Shown: piece after piece, positions 24,704 through 32,461 of the stretch
Layout of the letters: every line of letters starts with the position of its first letter
Position numbering within the stretch: the stretch's first letter is position 1
Assembly (NCBI GenBank): GCA_023410475.1
Contig: JAEYPS010000021.1
Span: 96,738 to 160,737 of the forward strand
Direction of reading: 5' to 3'
Length of the DNA: 64,000 nt
Source: Bacillota bacterium
GTDB lineage: Bacteria; Bacillota; Clostridia; Christensenellales; SZUA-584
Position numbers and translations under genes: made by a program
Notes under the pieces: model-generated
The model's input: only the letters and a program-made list of their open reading frames with translations
Database searches by the model: none
Told to the model about the DNA's origin: nothing

Positions 24704-25699
24704 ATGGATAGACTGATACTCGCGATAGAGACGTCGTGTGACGAGACCGCTGCCGCTGTGACAAAGGGCAGGACTGTGCTCGGCAACGCGGTCTATACGC
24801 AAAAAGAACATACGAAATACGGGGGGGTAGTGCCCGAGATAGCCTCGCGCAACCACATTATGAAGCTGCCTTATATAGTAGACGAGGCTCTTCGTGAAGC
24901 AGGCGCGGGCTTTTCCGATTTGGACGCTATCGCTGTTACCGACGGGCCTGGGCTCATCGGCGCGCTGCTTGTGGGAGTATCTTACGCAAAAGCGCTGGCG
25001 TACTATCATGCGCTGCCGCTGATACCCGTGCACCATATAGAGGGCCATATCTGCTCGCTATATATCTCTCGTCCCGAGCTCGAGCCCGCGTATCTGTGCC
25101 TCGTTGTTTCGGGAGGGCATACGCATATAGCGGTGGTGGAGGATTACGGAAGATACCGCCTAATAGCCAAAACGAGAGACGACGCGGTGGGAGAGGCTTT
25201 TGACAAGACCGCAAGAGCGCTCGGGCTCGAATATCCCGGTGGCCCGAAGCTCGAAGAACTTGCAAGCCGCGGGGTGCCGAGGTATGAGTACACCAGAGGC
25301 TTTAAAGGAGAAGGGCATCTCGATTTTACGTTCAGCGGGCTCAAAACGGCGGTCATAAACCAGATGCATAACATGCGGCAAAAAGGTGAGCCGTTCGATA
25401 TAGCCGACATAGCGGCTAGCTTTCAGAACGAGGCGATCTCCTTCCTCGCCGACAACACGTTTGAGGCAGCTAAAAGGGAAGGCATAAAAAGCATAGGAAT
25501 AGCGGGAGGAGTCTCGTCAAACGCGGCTCTGCGCGACGAATTTCAAGTGAGAGCGAAAGAGGAGGGATATACGCTTTTCCTTCCGGAGCAAAAGTATTGC
25601 ACCGACAACGCTGCTATGATAGGCTGCGCTGCAGCGTTTGCCCGCCAAAGCGACGAGCCGCTAAGGCTCAACGCGAACGCGTCCAAAATGCTGTTTTAA
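24704..25699 (+). CDS. tsaD: tRNA threonylcarbamoyladenosine transferase TsaD
   Basis: Universal Kae1/YgjD protein that moves the threonylcarbamoyl group onto A37 of tRNAs reading ANN codons, working with TsaB and TsaE, which are not encoded nearby. The 331 residues begin LILAIETSCDETAAAV; metal ligands are H111 and H115 in HHIEGHI; VSGGHTHI, GEAFDKTARALGL, HLDFTFSGLKTAV and IAGGVSSNAALR follow. The start at 24704 is one base behind the preceding stop and has no clear ribosome site, which points to re-initiation; an upstream ATG 16 codons earlier lies inside the previous gene. Confidence 0.96.
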   Translation: MDRLILAIETSCDETAAAVTKGRTVLGNAVYTQKEHTKYGGVVPEIASRNHIMKLPYIVDEALREAGAGFSDLDAIAVTDGPGLIGALLVGVSYAKALAYYHALPLIPVHHIEGHICSLYISRPELEPAYLCLVVSGGHTHIAVVEDYGRYRLIAKTRDDAVGEAFDKTARALGLEYPGGPKLEELASRGVPRYEYTRGFKGEGHLDFTFSGLKTAVINQMHNMRQKGEPFDIADIAASFQNEAISFLADNTFEAAKREGIKSIGIAGGVSSNAALRDEFQVRAKEEGYTLFLPEQKYCTDNAAMIGCAAAFARQSDEPLRLNANASKMLF

Positions 25700-25732
25700 A
25701 AACCACACAGCCATAAACACTGAAGGCTTTTT

Positions 25733-25760
25733 TTGAAGTAAATAATAACGCTCATATAAT
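25733..25760 (+). promoter_or_regulatory. cwlD promoter
   Basis: TTGAAG (25733-25738), 16-base spacer, TATAAT (25755-25760), followed by a leader with GGAGG before the cwlD ATG. The T-rich stretch at the -35 is preceded by a weak AGCC/GGCT hairpin that may end the tsaD transcript. Confidence 0.55.
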
Positions 25761-25793
25761 AGAAATATAGATTATATAACGGCGGAGGTTTTT

Positions 25794-26504
25794 ATGAAAA
25801 ACGCAAATCGTTATATGATCTTTTTTTTGCTGGTCTGTGCGCTTGCGGCTGTTTTGCTTTTGACGAGCCCGGCCAGCATGCAGGTTATGAGACAGAGCAG
25901 GGGCATCGTCGTCATCGACGCGGGGCACGGAGGCTTTGACGCGGGAGCTTCCGGCAAGGCAACGGGCGTACGCGAAGACGTTCTAAACCTCGCTATCGCC
26001 AAGAAGCTTCAGCGCCTGTTCGAGATAAACGGCTTCAGAGTGGTGATGACGCGTGAAGACGACAAGGCCGTAGCGTCCACGAAGGACGGCGATATGGCAA
26101 AGCGGCAGCAGATAATAGAAGAAACTAGCCCTGACATAGTTATATCCATACATATGAACAAGTTCGGCGATCCATCGGTTTCGGGGCCAATGGCGTTCTA
26201 TTATGAAGCGTCGGAGGAAGGAAAGACATTGGCAGAGCTGATACAGCGCCGGCTCAACGAGGATTTAAAGCCCCCGAGGCCAAGAACGTTCAAACCCGAA
26301 AACTACTTCATACTGCGCGCGGGGGAGTGCCCTTGTGTGCTGGTTGAGTGCGGCTTTATATCAAACGAGCGCGAAGAAAGGCTTTTGCAGACGGAGGAGT
26401 ATCAGGAGAAATGCGCGAAGGCCATATATAAAGGCGCCGCGGAATATTTCGACCATCATTTCGGGACTGACGAGAACTTATCGCCAAATCAGTATAGTCA
26501 ATAA
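25794..26504 (+). CDS. cwlD: N-acetylmuramoyl-L-alanine amidase, CwlD type
   Basis: Zinc amidase (Amidase_3) of 236 residues with one N-terminal membrane anchor (about 8-24) and no cell-wall binding repeats, like CwlD, which trims peptide side chains in spore cortex so that muramic lactam can form. Zinc ligands are in IDAGHGGFDAGA (His), VREDVLNLA (Glu) and ISIHMN (His); the catalytic Glu is in LVECGFISN. spoIVA a few kilobases away confirms a sporulating host. A vegetative amidase role cannot be excluded. GGAGG precedes the ATG. Confidence 0.87.
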   Translation: MKNANRYMIFFLLVCALAAVLLLTSPASMQVMRQSRGIVVIDAGHGGFDAGASGKATGVREDVLNLAIAKKLQRLFEINGFRVVMTREDDKAVASTKDGDMAKRQQIIEETSPDIVISIHMNKFGDPSVSGPMAFYYEASEEGKTLAELIQRRLNEDLKPPRPRTFKPENYFILRAGECPCVLVECGFISNEREERLLQTEEYQEKCAKAIYKGAAEYFDHHFGTDENLSPNQYSQ

Positions 26505-26517
26505 GAAAAAATAATAG

Positions 26518-26571
26518 TTGCAATAAACGCATAACGGTGTATAATATCATTAAAGGTCAAAGATAGTCAAA
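26518..26571 (+). promoter_or_regulatory. Promoter and CtsR operator of the ctsR-clpC operon
   Basis: TTGCAA (26518-26523), 16-base spacer, TATAAT (26540-26545). Ten bases downstream, GGTCAAAGATAGTCAAA (26555-26571) matches the CtsR heptad direct repeat (RGTCAAA, three-base gap, RGTCAAA) exactly. The site covers the transcription start, so CtsR should repress its own operon until heat or protein stress. Confidence 0.88.
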
Positions 26572-26583
26572 GCAGGTGATGTT

Positions 26584-27048
26584 ATGTCGGTATTAAGCGA
26601 CACGATTGAAAAATTTATAAAAAACTTGATAGGTGAATATGAAGGCAGGATCGAGCTGCAAAGAAACGAGCTCGCTCAGCATTTCAACTGTGCGCCTTCC
26701 CAGATAAACTATGTGCTGGCAACGAGGTTTACGCCCGACAGGGGCTATATAATAGAAAGCAGGCGCGGCGGCGGAGGTTATATTAGGGTCGTGCGCCTTA
26801 ATATTGACGAACAGGGCCAGCTGTTAAAGCTGGTGACCACGAGGATTGGAGAAACCATCTCGGAGCGCGACGCTACGGACGTTATAAGCCGCCTCGTGGA
26901 CAGCGAAGTCGTTACCGTAAAAGAAGGCGCTCTCATGAGCGCCGCTGTGTCAGACAAGGCTCTGGGTGTTCCGGCGGTGATAAAAGACCACTTAAGGGCA
27001 AGTATAATGAAGCAGCTTATACTGACGCTGCTCAGTCAGGAGGCGTAA
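26584..27048 (+). CDS. ctsR: Transcriptional repressor CtsR
   Basis: Class III stress-gene repressor, 154 residues. The N-terminal winged helix includes ELAQHFNCAPSQINYVLATRF and the DNA-contacting wing SRRGGGGYIRV; the C-terminal helical domain holds the dimer contacts and is where McsB phosphorylates arginines in Bacillus. A CtsR box precedes the gene, so it regulates itself. It is first of four genes in the conserved order ctsR-mcsA-mcsB-clpC; mcsA starts one base past its stop. Confidence 0.96.
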   Translation: MSVLSDTIEKFIKNLIGEYEGRIELQRNELAQHFNCAPSQINYVLATRFTPDRGYIIESRRGGGGYIRVVRLNIDEQGQLLKLVTTRIGETISERDATDVISRLVDSEVVTVKEGALMSAAVSDKALGVPAVIKDHLRASIMKQLILTLLSQEA

Positions 27049-27049
27049 C

Positions 27050-27553
27050 ATGCTGTGCGACGATTGCATGAAAAATAACGCTACCATACATATGACCACA
27101 TTTGTAAACGGACAGGTGAAGACCGTGCACCTTTGCCCGCAGTGCGCCGCGAAGAGGAACAAGCCCGTCGTGTTGCCCGGATTTTCGTTCAACGACCTTA
27201 TAAGCGCGTTTTATGAGAACGAAGAGGCCGAGGAGGCGGCGTGCGGTATGTGCGGCATGACGCTCGCAAGCTTTCAGAAGACGGGAAGGCTCGGCTGCGC
27301 TCAGTGCTATAAGGTTTTTGAGTCGAGCATACTGCCTGTGCTTAAAGGTATACATATGAATGAAAAGCATACCGGCAAACGGCCGGGAGAGCGGGTTACA
27401 TTTGACATTGATAAAGAGTCCGCCGCTGGGAGCAGGAAGGATGAGCTAAAGCGCGAGCTGCGCACAGCGATATCCACGGAGAACTTTGAGGAAGCCGCAA
27501 GGCTCAGAGACGAGATAGCGCTTCTTGAAAAGGAGGGGAACAAGGATGCCTAA
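27050..27553 (+). CDS. mcsA: McsA, activator of the McsB arginine kinase
   Basis: A 167-residue zinc-binding protein. Cysteine pairs are CDDC, CPQC, CGMC and CAQC, making two zinc sites in the N-terminal part; the C-terminus carries a UvrB/UvrC-type helix pair (RKDELKRELRTAISTENFEE, then RLRDEIALLEKE). McsA switches on the McsB kinase and is needed for heavy-metal and heat tolerance. AGGAGG overlaps the ctsR end; its own last eight bases overlap mcsB. Confidence 0.94.
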   Translation: MLCDDCMKNNATIHMTTFVNGQVKTVHLCPQCAAKRNKPVVLPGFSFNDLISAFYENEEAEEAACGMCGMTLASFQKTGRLGCAQCYKVFESSILPVLKGIHMNEKHTGKRPGERVTFDIDKESAAGSRKDELKRELRTAISTENFEEAARLRDEIALLEKEGNKDA

Positions 27554-28556
27554 ATGGCTGGAAGAAAACGCGCCTGAGAGCGACGTCGTCGTATCGACGA
27601 GGATAAGGCTTGCGAGAAATGCCTCCGGCGTTCCGTTTCCTCCAAGGATAACAAAGAGCGAAGACGTTGAGAGCGTTCATGAGGGAGCTAAGCAAAGTCT
27701 TTTAAAGTCGCGCGAGTTCAAATATTACCGGCTTTCGGATATGACCGACGTAGGAAAGCGGGCTCTCATAGAGAGGCACATAATCAGCGGCGAGCTTGCG
27801 CGCAACAGCGCGGGCGGGCTGATAACAAGCGCGGACGAGAGCGTCAGCGTGATGATAATGGAGGAAGACCACTACCGGCTGCAAAGCTTAAAGTCTGGGC
27901 TTGCTCTTGGCAGCGCATATTCTGAGGCCGATCATATCGACAACATGCTCTCACAAGGCGTAGATTACGCTTTTGACGACAACCTCGGGTTTTTAACGAG
28001 CTGCCCGACAAACGCAGGCACAGGCCTTCGGGCGTCGCTGATGCTGCACCTGCCGGCGCTTACCGCCGCGAAAGGTATGCCTCGAATAATCTCGATGGTA
28101 GGCAAAATAGGTATGACAGTGCGGGGGGTGTTCGGAGAAGGCAGCACCGCATCGGGTGCGTTCTACCAGATATCTAACCAGATAACATTGGGCGTGAGCG
28201 AGAAGGAGATACTCTCAAGGCTTCTTACGACGGCAAATAAGGTAATAGACTTTGAACGCAGCACAAGAAAAGAGCTTTACAGTAACCTCGGCATCGCGCT
28301 TGAGGATAGGGTGTGGCGCGCGGTAGGAGTGCTGAAAAACGCGCGAAGAATGAGCGACAACGAGGCGCAAAAGCTTATTTCCGACGTCGCGTTCGGGGCG
28401 TCGCTGGGTATAGTGCCTGGCGTGTCGACGAGCGGGCTTTACAAGGTTATGATGGATACGAGGCCCGCGATAATAGCCGAAAGCGCGGAAGAAGCGCAGC
28501 CGCAGCAGAGGGATATAATAAGAGCTAACGTATTGAGAAATGTTTTTGACATATAG
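27546..28556 (+). CDS. mcsB: Protein-arginine kinase McsB
   Basis: ATP:guanido phosphotransferase homologue, 336 residues, which phosphorylates arginines on CtsR and on misfolded proteins, marking them for ClpCP. VVVSTRIRLARN (nucleotide contacts), LTSCPTNAGTGLRAS and the phosphoarginine-binding C-terminal region DTRPAI are visible. The start at 27546 follows AAGGAGGGGAAC and overlaps mcsA by eight bases; an earlier ATG would overlap more and lacks a ribosome site. Confidence 0.95.
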   Translation: MPKWLEENAPESDVVVSTRIRLARNASGVPFPPRITKSEDVESVHEGAKQSLLKSREFKYYRLSDMTDVGKRALIERHIISGELARNSAGGLITSADESVSVMIMEEDHYRLQSLKSGLALGSAYSEADHIDNMLSQGVDYAFDDNLGFLTSCPTNAGTGLRASLMLHLPALTAAKGMPRIISMVGKIGMTVRGVFGEGSTASGAFYQISNQITLGVSEKEILSRLLTTANKVIDFERSTRKELYSNLGIALEDRVWRAVGVLKNARRMSDNEAQKLISDVAFGASLGIVPGVSTSGLYKVMMDTRPAIIAESAEEAQPQQRDIIRANVLRNVFDI

Positions 28557-28570
28557 AAAGGGAGAAAGGC

Positions 28571-30997
28571 ATGGATTTTTTTGCTAAATTTACTGAAGGC
28601 GCGAGAAACGCGCTCAAATATGCGGAAGATAAAGCGCGAGAGCTCGGCCACAACTATGTGGGTACCGAGCACCTGCTGCTGGGGCTGATATGCGAGAAGG
28701 AAGGAGCCGCGGCGAACCTTTTGACTCTTTCCGGCGTTTCGGAAGAGGCGGTGACGGAAAACCTTCTTGCGCTTATAGGAAAGGGAGACTACGCTTTTAC
28801 GCAGGGGTTCGGTTATACTCCGCGCTCAAAGCAGATACTCGAGCTAAGCGTCGCGTTTTCAAAGCAGCTCGGTCAGAGCTACGTAGGCACGGAGCATATA
28901 CTTATGGCGCTTATCAAGGAGAAAGAGAGCGTCGCTTTTCGTATATTGAGTGAGCTCGGCGCCGACTTTAACGAGATGGAGAACGGTATACACAACGTAA
29001 CGGGCGAGAGCGCGGCTGGCTCAGAGCAGGGGCAGAAGAAGGACGAAAAAACGCCCAAGCTTGATAAATTCGGCAGAGACCTCACTAAAGCCGCGAGGGA
29101 CGGCGAGCTCGATCCGGTGATAGGTCGCGCGCTGGAGATAGAGCGCATAACGCAGATACTCTCGAGAAGGACGAAGAACAACCCCGTTCTGATCGGCGAG
29201 CCGGGAGTCGGCAAATCCGCTATAGCCGAAGGGCTCGCTCAGCGCATCGTCGACGGCCATGTGCCCGAGATGCTAGTTGGAAAGCGCGTAGTCGCGCTCG
29301 ACCTTGCGGGCATGATAGCGGGGACGAAATACAGGGGAGAATTCGAGGACAGGCTCAAAGACGCTCTTAAGGAGCTTAAGGCCTCGGGCAGCGTGATACT
29401 GTTCATCGACGAGATACACACTATAGTGGGCGCGGGAGCGGCCGAGGGAGCAATGGACGCGGCGAACATATTAAAGCCTGCGCTCGCGAGGGGCGAGATT
29501 CAGGTGGTAGGCGCTACCACGTACGACGAGTACAGGAAGAACATCGAAAAGGACGCGGCGCTGGAACGGCGTTTTCAACCCGTAACGGTTGGCGAGCCCA
29601 CGCGGGATGAGACGCTTGAGATACTTAAAGGTCTGCGCGACAGGTATGAGGCGCACCATAAAGTGAAGATAACCGACGAGGCTTTGAAAGCCGCCGTTGA
29701 ACTTTCCGACAGGTATATATCAGACAGGTTCCTGCCCGACAAGGCGATAGACCTGATGGACGAGGCGGCCTCGAAGGTTAGGCTGAAGCTCTACACCGCG
29801 CCGCCCGACATAAAGGAGCTTGAGGAGAAAGCGGAAGAGCTAAGGAAAGAGAAGGATCAGGCTATAACGCACCAGAACTTCGAGAAGGCCGCCGAGCTTC
29901 GCGACGAGGAAAAGAACGTCGAGAAGAAAATAGCCGAGATGAAGAAGGAGTGGGAAAAGAGCACGAAGGAGCACGAAGGCCGGGTCACCGAGACGGAGAT
30001 AGCGGAGATAGTCTCGACCTGGACGCATATACCGGTTGTCAAGCTCACGGAGGATGAGGCGAAACGGCTGCTGGGCCTTGAAGCAACGCTGCATAACCGC
30101 GTTATAGGGCAGGACGAGGCATGCATTGCGGTATCAAAGGCCATACGCCGCTCAAGAGCGGGGCTCAAAGACCCCAAACGCCCGGTTGGTTCATTTATAT
30201 TCCTCGGGCCCACGGGTGTGGGCAAGACCGAGCTTTCAAAGGCATTGGCCGAAGCGATGTTCGGCGACGAGAACGCTCTTTTGCGTCTCGACATGTCGGA
30301 GTATATGGAGAAGCACACGGTATCAAAGCTCATCGGCTCGCCCCCCGGTTACGTAGGATTCGACGAGGGAGGGCAGCTTACGGAAAAGGTAAGGAGAAAC
30401 CCGTATTCCGTCATACTGATGGACGAGATAGAGAAGGCTCACCCCGACGTGTTCAACATACTGCTGCAGATACTCGAGGACGGAAGGCTGACGGACTCTA
30501 AAGGCCGCGTCGTGGACTTTAAAAACACCGTTATAATAATGACGTCAAACCTTGGCGTTCGGGACATAGAGACAAAGAGAATTGGCTTTGCGGCCGTGGC
30601 GATGGGAGACAGCGGATACGAGCAGATGAAGCAGGGCATAATGGAAGAACTCAAAAAGGAATTCCGTCCCGAGTTCATAAACAGGCTCGACGATATAATA
30701 GTGTTCCACAAATTAAGCCGCGAGCATTTAAGAGAGATAGTTAAGCTGATGCTCGGAAATGTGATAAAACGGCTCGGGGAGCGCGATATTAAGATGAGTT
30801 ATTCGGAAGACACTGTAGACTACCTTGCCAAAGAGGGGTTCGACGAGAACTATGGCGCGAGGCCGCTGCGGCGCATGATACAGCAGCTTGTCGAAGACCA
30901 GCTTTCCGAGGAAATACTCGAGGGCAAGATAAGCATCAGCGACAGCATAAACATGTACATGAAGGACGGCAAGCCTGCATTCAGAAAGCAAGAGTAG
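28571..30997 (+). CDS. clpC: ATP-dependent Clp protease ATPase subunit ClpC
   Basis: Hsp100 unfoldase of 808 residues. Two Clp-N repeats (about 1-145) are followed by AAA+ domain 1 with Walker A GEPGVGKS (209-216), a middle domain with a UVR-type coiled coil (KDQAITHQNFEKAAELRDEE), and AAA+ domain 2 with Walker A GPTGVGKT (546-553) and arginine-rich sensor 2 (GARPLRRMIQQ). It feeds substrates, including phosphoarginine-marked ones, to ClpP, which is not in the window. Controlled by the CtsR box before ctsR; GGGAGAAAGG precedes its ATG. Confidence 0.96.
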   Translation: MDFFAKFTEGARNALKYAEDKARELGHNYVGTEHLLLGLICEKEGAAANLLTLSGVSEEAVTENLLALIGKGDYAFTQGFGYTPRSKQILELSVAFSKQLGQSYVGTEHILMALIKEKESVAFRILSELGADFNEMENGIHNVTGESAAGSEQGQKKDEKTPKLDKFGRDLTKAARDGELDPVIGRALEIERITQILSRRTKNNPVLIGEPGVGKSAIAEGLAQRIVDGHVPEMLVGKRVVALDLAGMIAGTKYRGEFEDRLKDALKELKASGSVILFIDEIHTIVGAGAAEGAMDAANILKPALARGEIQVVGATTYDEYRKNIEKDAALERRFQPVTVGEPTRDETLEILKGLRDRYEAHHKVKITDEALKAAVELSDRYISDRFLPDKAIDLMDEAASKVRLKLYTAPPDIKELEEKAEELRKEKDQAITHQNFEKAAELRDEEKNVEKKIAEMKKEWEKSTKEHEGRVTETEIAEIVSTWTHIPVVKLTEDEAKRLLGLEATLHNRVIGQDEACIAVSKAIRRSRAGLKDPKRPVGSFIFLGPTGVGKTELSKALAEAMFGDENALLRLDMSEYMEKHTVSKLIGSPPGYVGFDEGGQLTEKVRRNPYSVILMDEIEKAHPDVFNILLQILEDGRLTDSKGRVVDFKNTVIIMTSNLGVRDIETKRIGFAAVAMGDSGYEQMKQGIMEELKKEFRPEFINRLDDIIVFHKLSREHLREIVKLMLGNVIKRLGERDIKMSYSEDTVDYLAKEGFDENYGARPLRRMIQQLVEDQLSEEILEGKISISDSINMYMKDGKPAFRKQE

Positions 30998-31014
30998 AAT
31001 AAATATGATGTAGA

Positions 31015-31072
31015 GAACGACTTCTGCTGTGTGCCCAAAGGGGTACTCTTGCCCCGAGGGGGTATGTCGTTC
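31015..31072 (+). ncRNA. Structured segment in the clpC 3' untranslated region
   Basis: GAACGAC (31015-31021) and GTCGTTC (31066-31072) are perfect 7-bp arms. Inside, GGGGTA and TGCCCC form a tight hairpin with loop CTCT. No T-run follows, and a separate terminator lies at 31086. It may be a processed 3'-UTR RNA, a stability element or an uncharacterised motif. Confidence 0.3.
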
Positions 31073-31085
31073 CGCTATGGATAGT

Positions 31086-31122
31086 AAACCGCGGAGGCCA
31101 CGTGTTTCCGTGGTTTTTTATT
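31086..31122 (+). terminator. Terminator of the ctsR-clpC operon
   Basis: AAACCGCGGA (31086-31095) pairs with TCCGTGGTTT (31107-31116), ten pairs with one G-T wobble, running into TTTTTT. Its right end touches the stop codon of the convergent YcaQ-like gene. Confidence 0.8.
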
Positions 31123-32296
31123 TGGCGTAAATAACAGTATCGCATTCGTTGAACTTTGAAAATCTCTTAAAGCATACGTCCAGCCTGCTCGATAGTTTTT
31201 TCGTGTTTTTTACCCCGTCCTCAAACCAGACGTTATTAACATGCAGCGACTTGCGCTTTCTGTCACATATAAGTTCAGCGCGCCCGACAAAGCTGTCTCC
31301 CGAAAGTATCGGCAGCACGTAATGAGCGTATTTCCTTTGCCCCTTCGGTGTGTATATCTCCCATTTGTATGAGAAGCCGAACAGCTCGTTTATGAGCTTC
31401 CTGTCCCACATCAGGCTGTCGAGAGGCGCGATTAGCTCGGTGCGCTCTTTGAATACGGAATTTTGCGTTACAGTTTCTATAAGATCGAGGTCGCAAGACA
31501 AGCAATACAAAGGGTATTTTATACCTTCAACCGAAAGCTCTGTTATGCTTCCCTGCTCGAGCAGCTTCGCGAACACTTTGTTTCTTGACGCGGTGCTGAT
31601 GCCGGTGATGCCGAGCCATGCGTCGGACGCGCGGTTCCACAAAAGCCCCGCGGCGCCAATCCTTCGCAGTATGCGCCACTGCATATAATCATTGTCGTCT
31701 TTGCACGGGTTTTCGGAGCTTAGGATTTCGGCGGGAAGGCAGTCTTTTGCAAGAGCGTAGTATTTTTGCGTGCCCTTCTTGTGATGTATCACGAGCTCGC
31801 CTTGAAAGTAAAGCGATTCCAGCGCCGCCCTCGCGAGCGCCGTGCTGCTCCAATACCAGTCCACCTTTTCGGTCATCTCAAGGTCGCGCGAACATGCGAA
31901 GCCTTTCTTGTGAATAATGGATTTTATATTCTCCGAGACTTCGTCTATCCTGTCGCGGCTCTTTTCACGCAGGCGGTTCGCTTCGCGCTCGCGGCCGAAG
32001 TATTTCCAGTCTGCCGCAGGAAATATGGAAAGATTTTTGTCGAAATAGTCGACGAGCAGCCTGTCTTTGTAGAGCAGCTCTTGGAGCATACTTTTTGCAT
32101 AGCCCTTTACGCGCGACTGCAATACAATGTCGGCGTTCTTGCCGCAGACATCAACAGGGTCAAACTGTACGCAGCCCGCCTGTGTTATAAAATCCATTAT
32201 TCCAGTCTTGCCGGTAAACCTGTGCTCTGCCAAAAGCCCCTGCTTTAAAAGCATGAACTGACGTGCCTGTTTGTTAGTTAAACTTATAACGCTCAT
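31118..32296 (-). CDS. YcaQ-like winged-helix DNA glycosylase
   Basis: A 392-residue member of the HTH_42/YcaQ (AlkX) family. The N-terminal part has the typical GCVQFDPVDVCGKNADIVLQ; Q44-F45-D46 corresponds to the catalytic Q-hydrophobic-D triad described for the YcaQ branch, and DYFDKNLSIFPAADW and PLDSLMWDR further on are family features. E. coli YcaQ unhooks DNA interstrand crosslinks; many Firmicute paralogues are untested. It is a single gene convergent with clpC and divergent from spoIVA, with AAAGGG before the ATG. Confidence 0.87.
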   Translation of the reverse strand: MSVISLTNKQARQFMLLKQGLLAEHRFTGKTGIMDFITQAGCVQFDPVDVCGKNADIVLQSRVKGYAKSMLQELLYKDRLLVDYFDKNLSIFPAADWKYFGREREANRLREKSRDRIDEVSENIKSIIHKKGFACSRDLEMTEKVDWYWSSTALARAALESLYFQGELVIHHKKGTQKYYALAKDCLPAEILSSENPCKDDNDYMQWRILRRIGAAGLLWNRASDAWLGITGISTASRNKVFAKLLEQGSITELSVEGIKYPLYCLSCDLDLIETVTQNSVFKERTELIAPLDSLMWDRKLINELFGFSYKWEIYTPKGQRKYAHYVLPILSGDSFVGRAELICDRKRKSLHVNNVWFEDGVKNTKKLSSRLDVCFKRFSKFNECDTVIYAK

Positions 32297-32461
32297 AACC
32301 GCCCTTTATAAAGAATAACTTAACTATATCATAACAGGCGCGTTTTTCACAGGATTCCCGAAAGCCTTAAATGCGCAATTATCGCTCGATTTTTTGTAAT
32401 TAACTTTCAGATACGTTCATATATATTAAGTGTTAAAGCTAACTTATTTGGAGGGTGCGCC
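32297..32461 (+). promoter_or_regulatory. spoIVA upstream region, possible sigma-E promoter
   Basis: AT-rich gap divergent from the YcaQ-like gene. spoIVA is a sigma-E gene in Bacillus. A loose sigma-E-like pair can be drawn here: GTAATT (32396-32401) and CATATATATT (32418-32427). The match is weak and the spacing uncertain. GGAGG precedes the spoIVA ATG. Confidence 0.3.

Noticed and set aside
32405..32455. GTTA/TAAC repeat before spoIVA as a third site of the MarR-type regulator
   Set aside because: Only the four outer bases match, and the central spacing differs from the two acc-fab sites.
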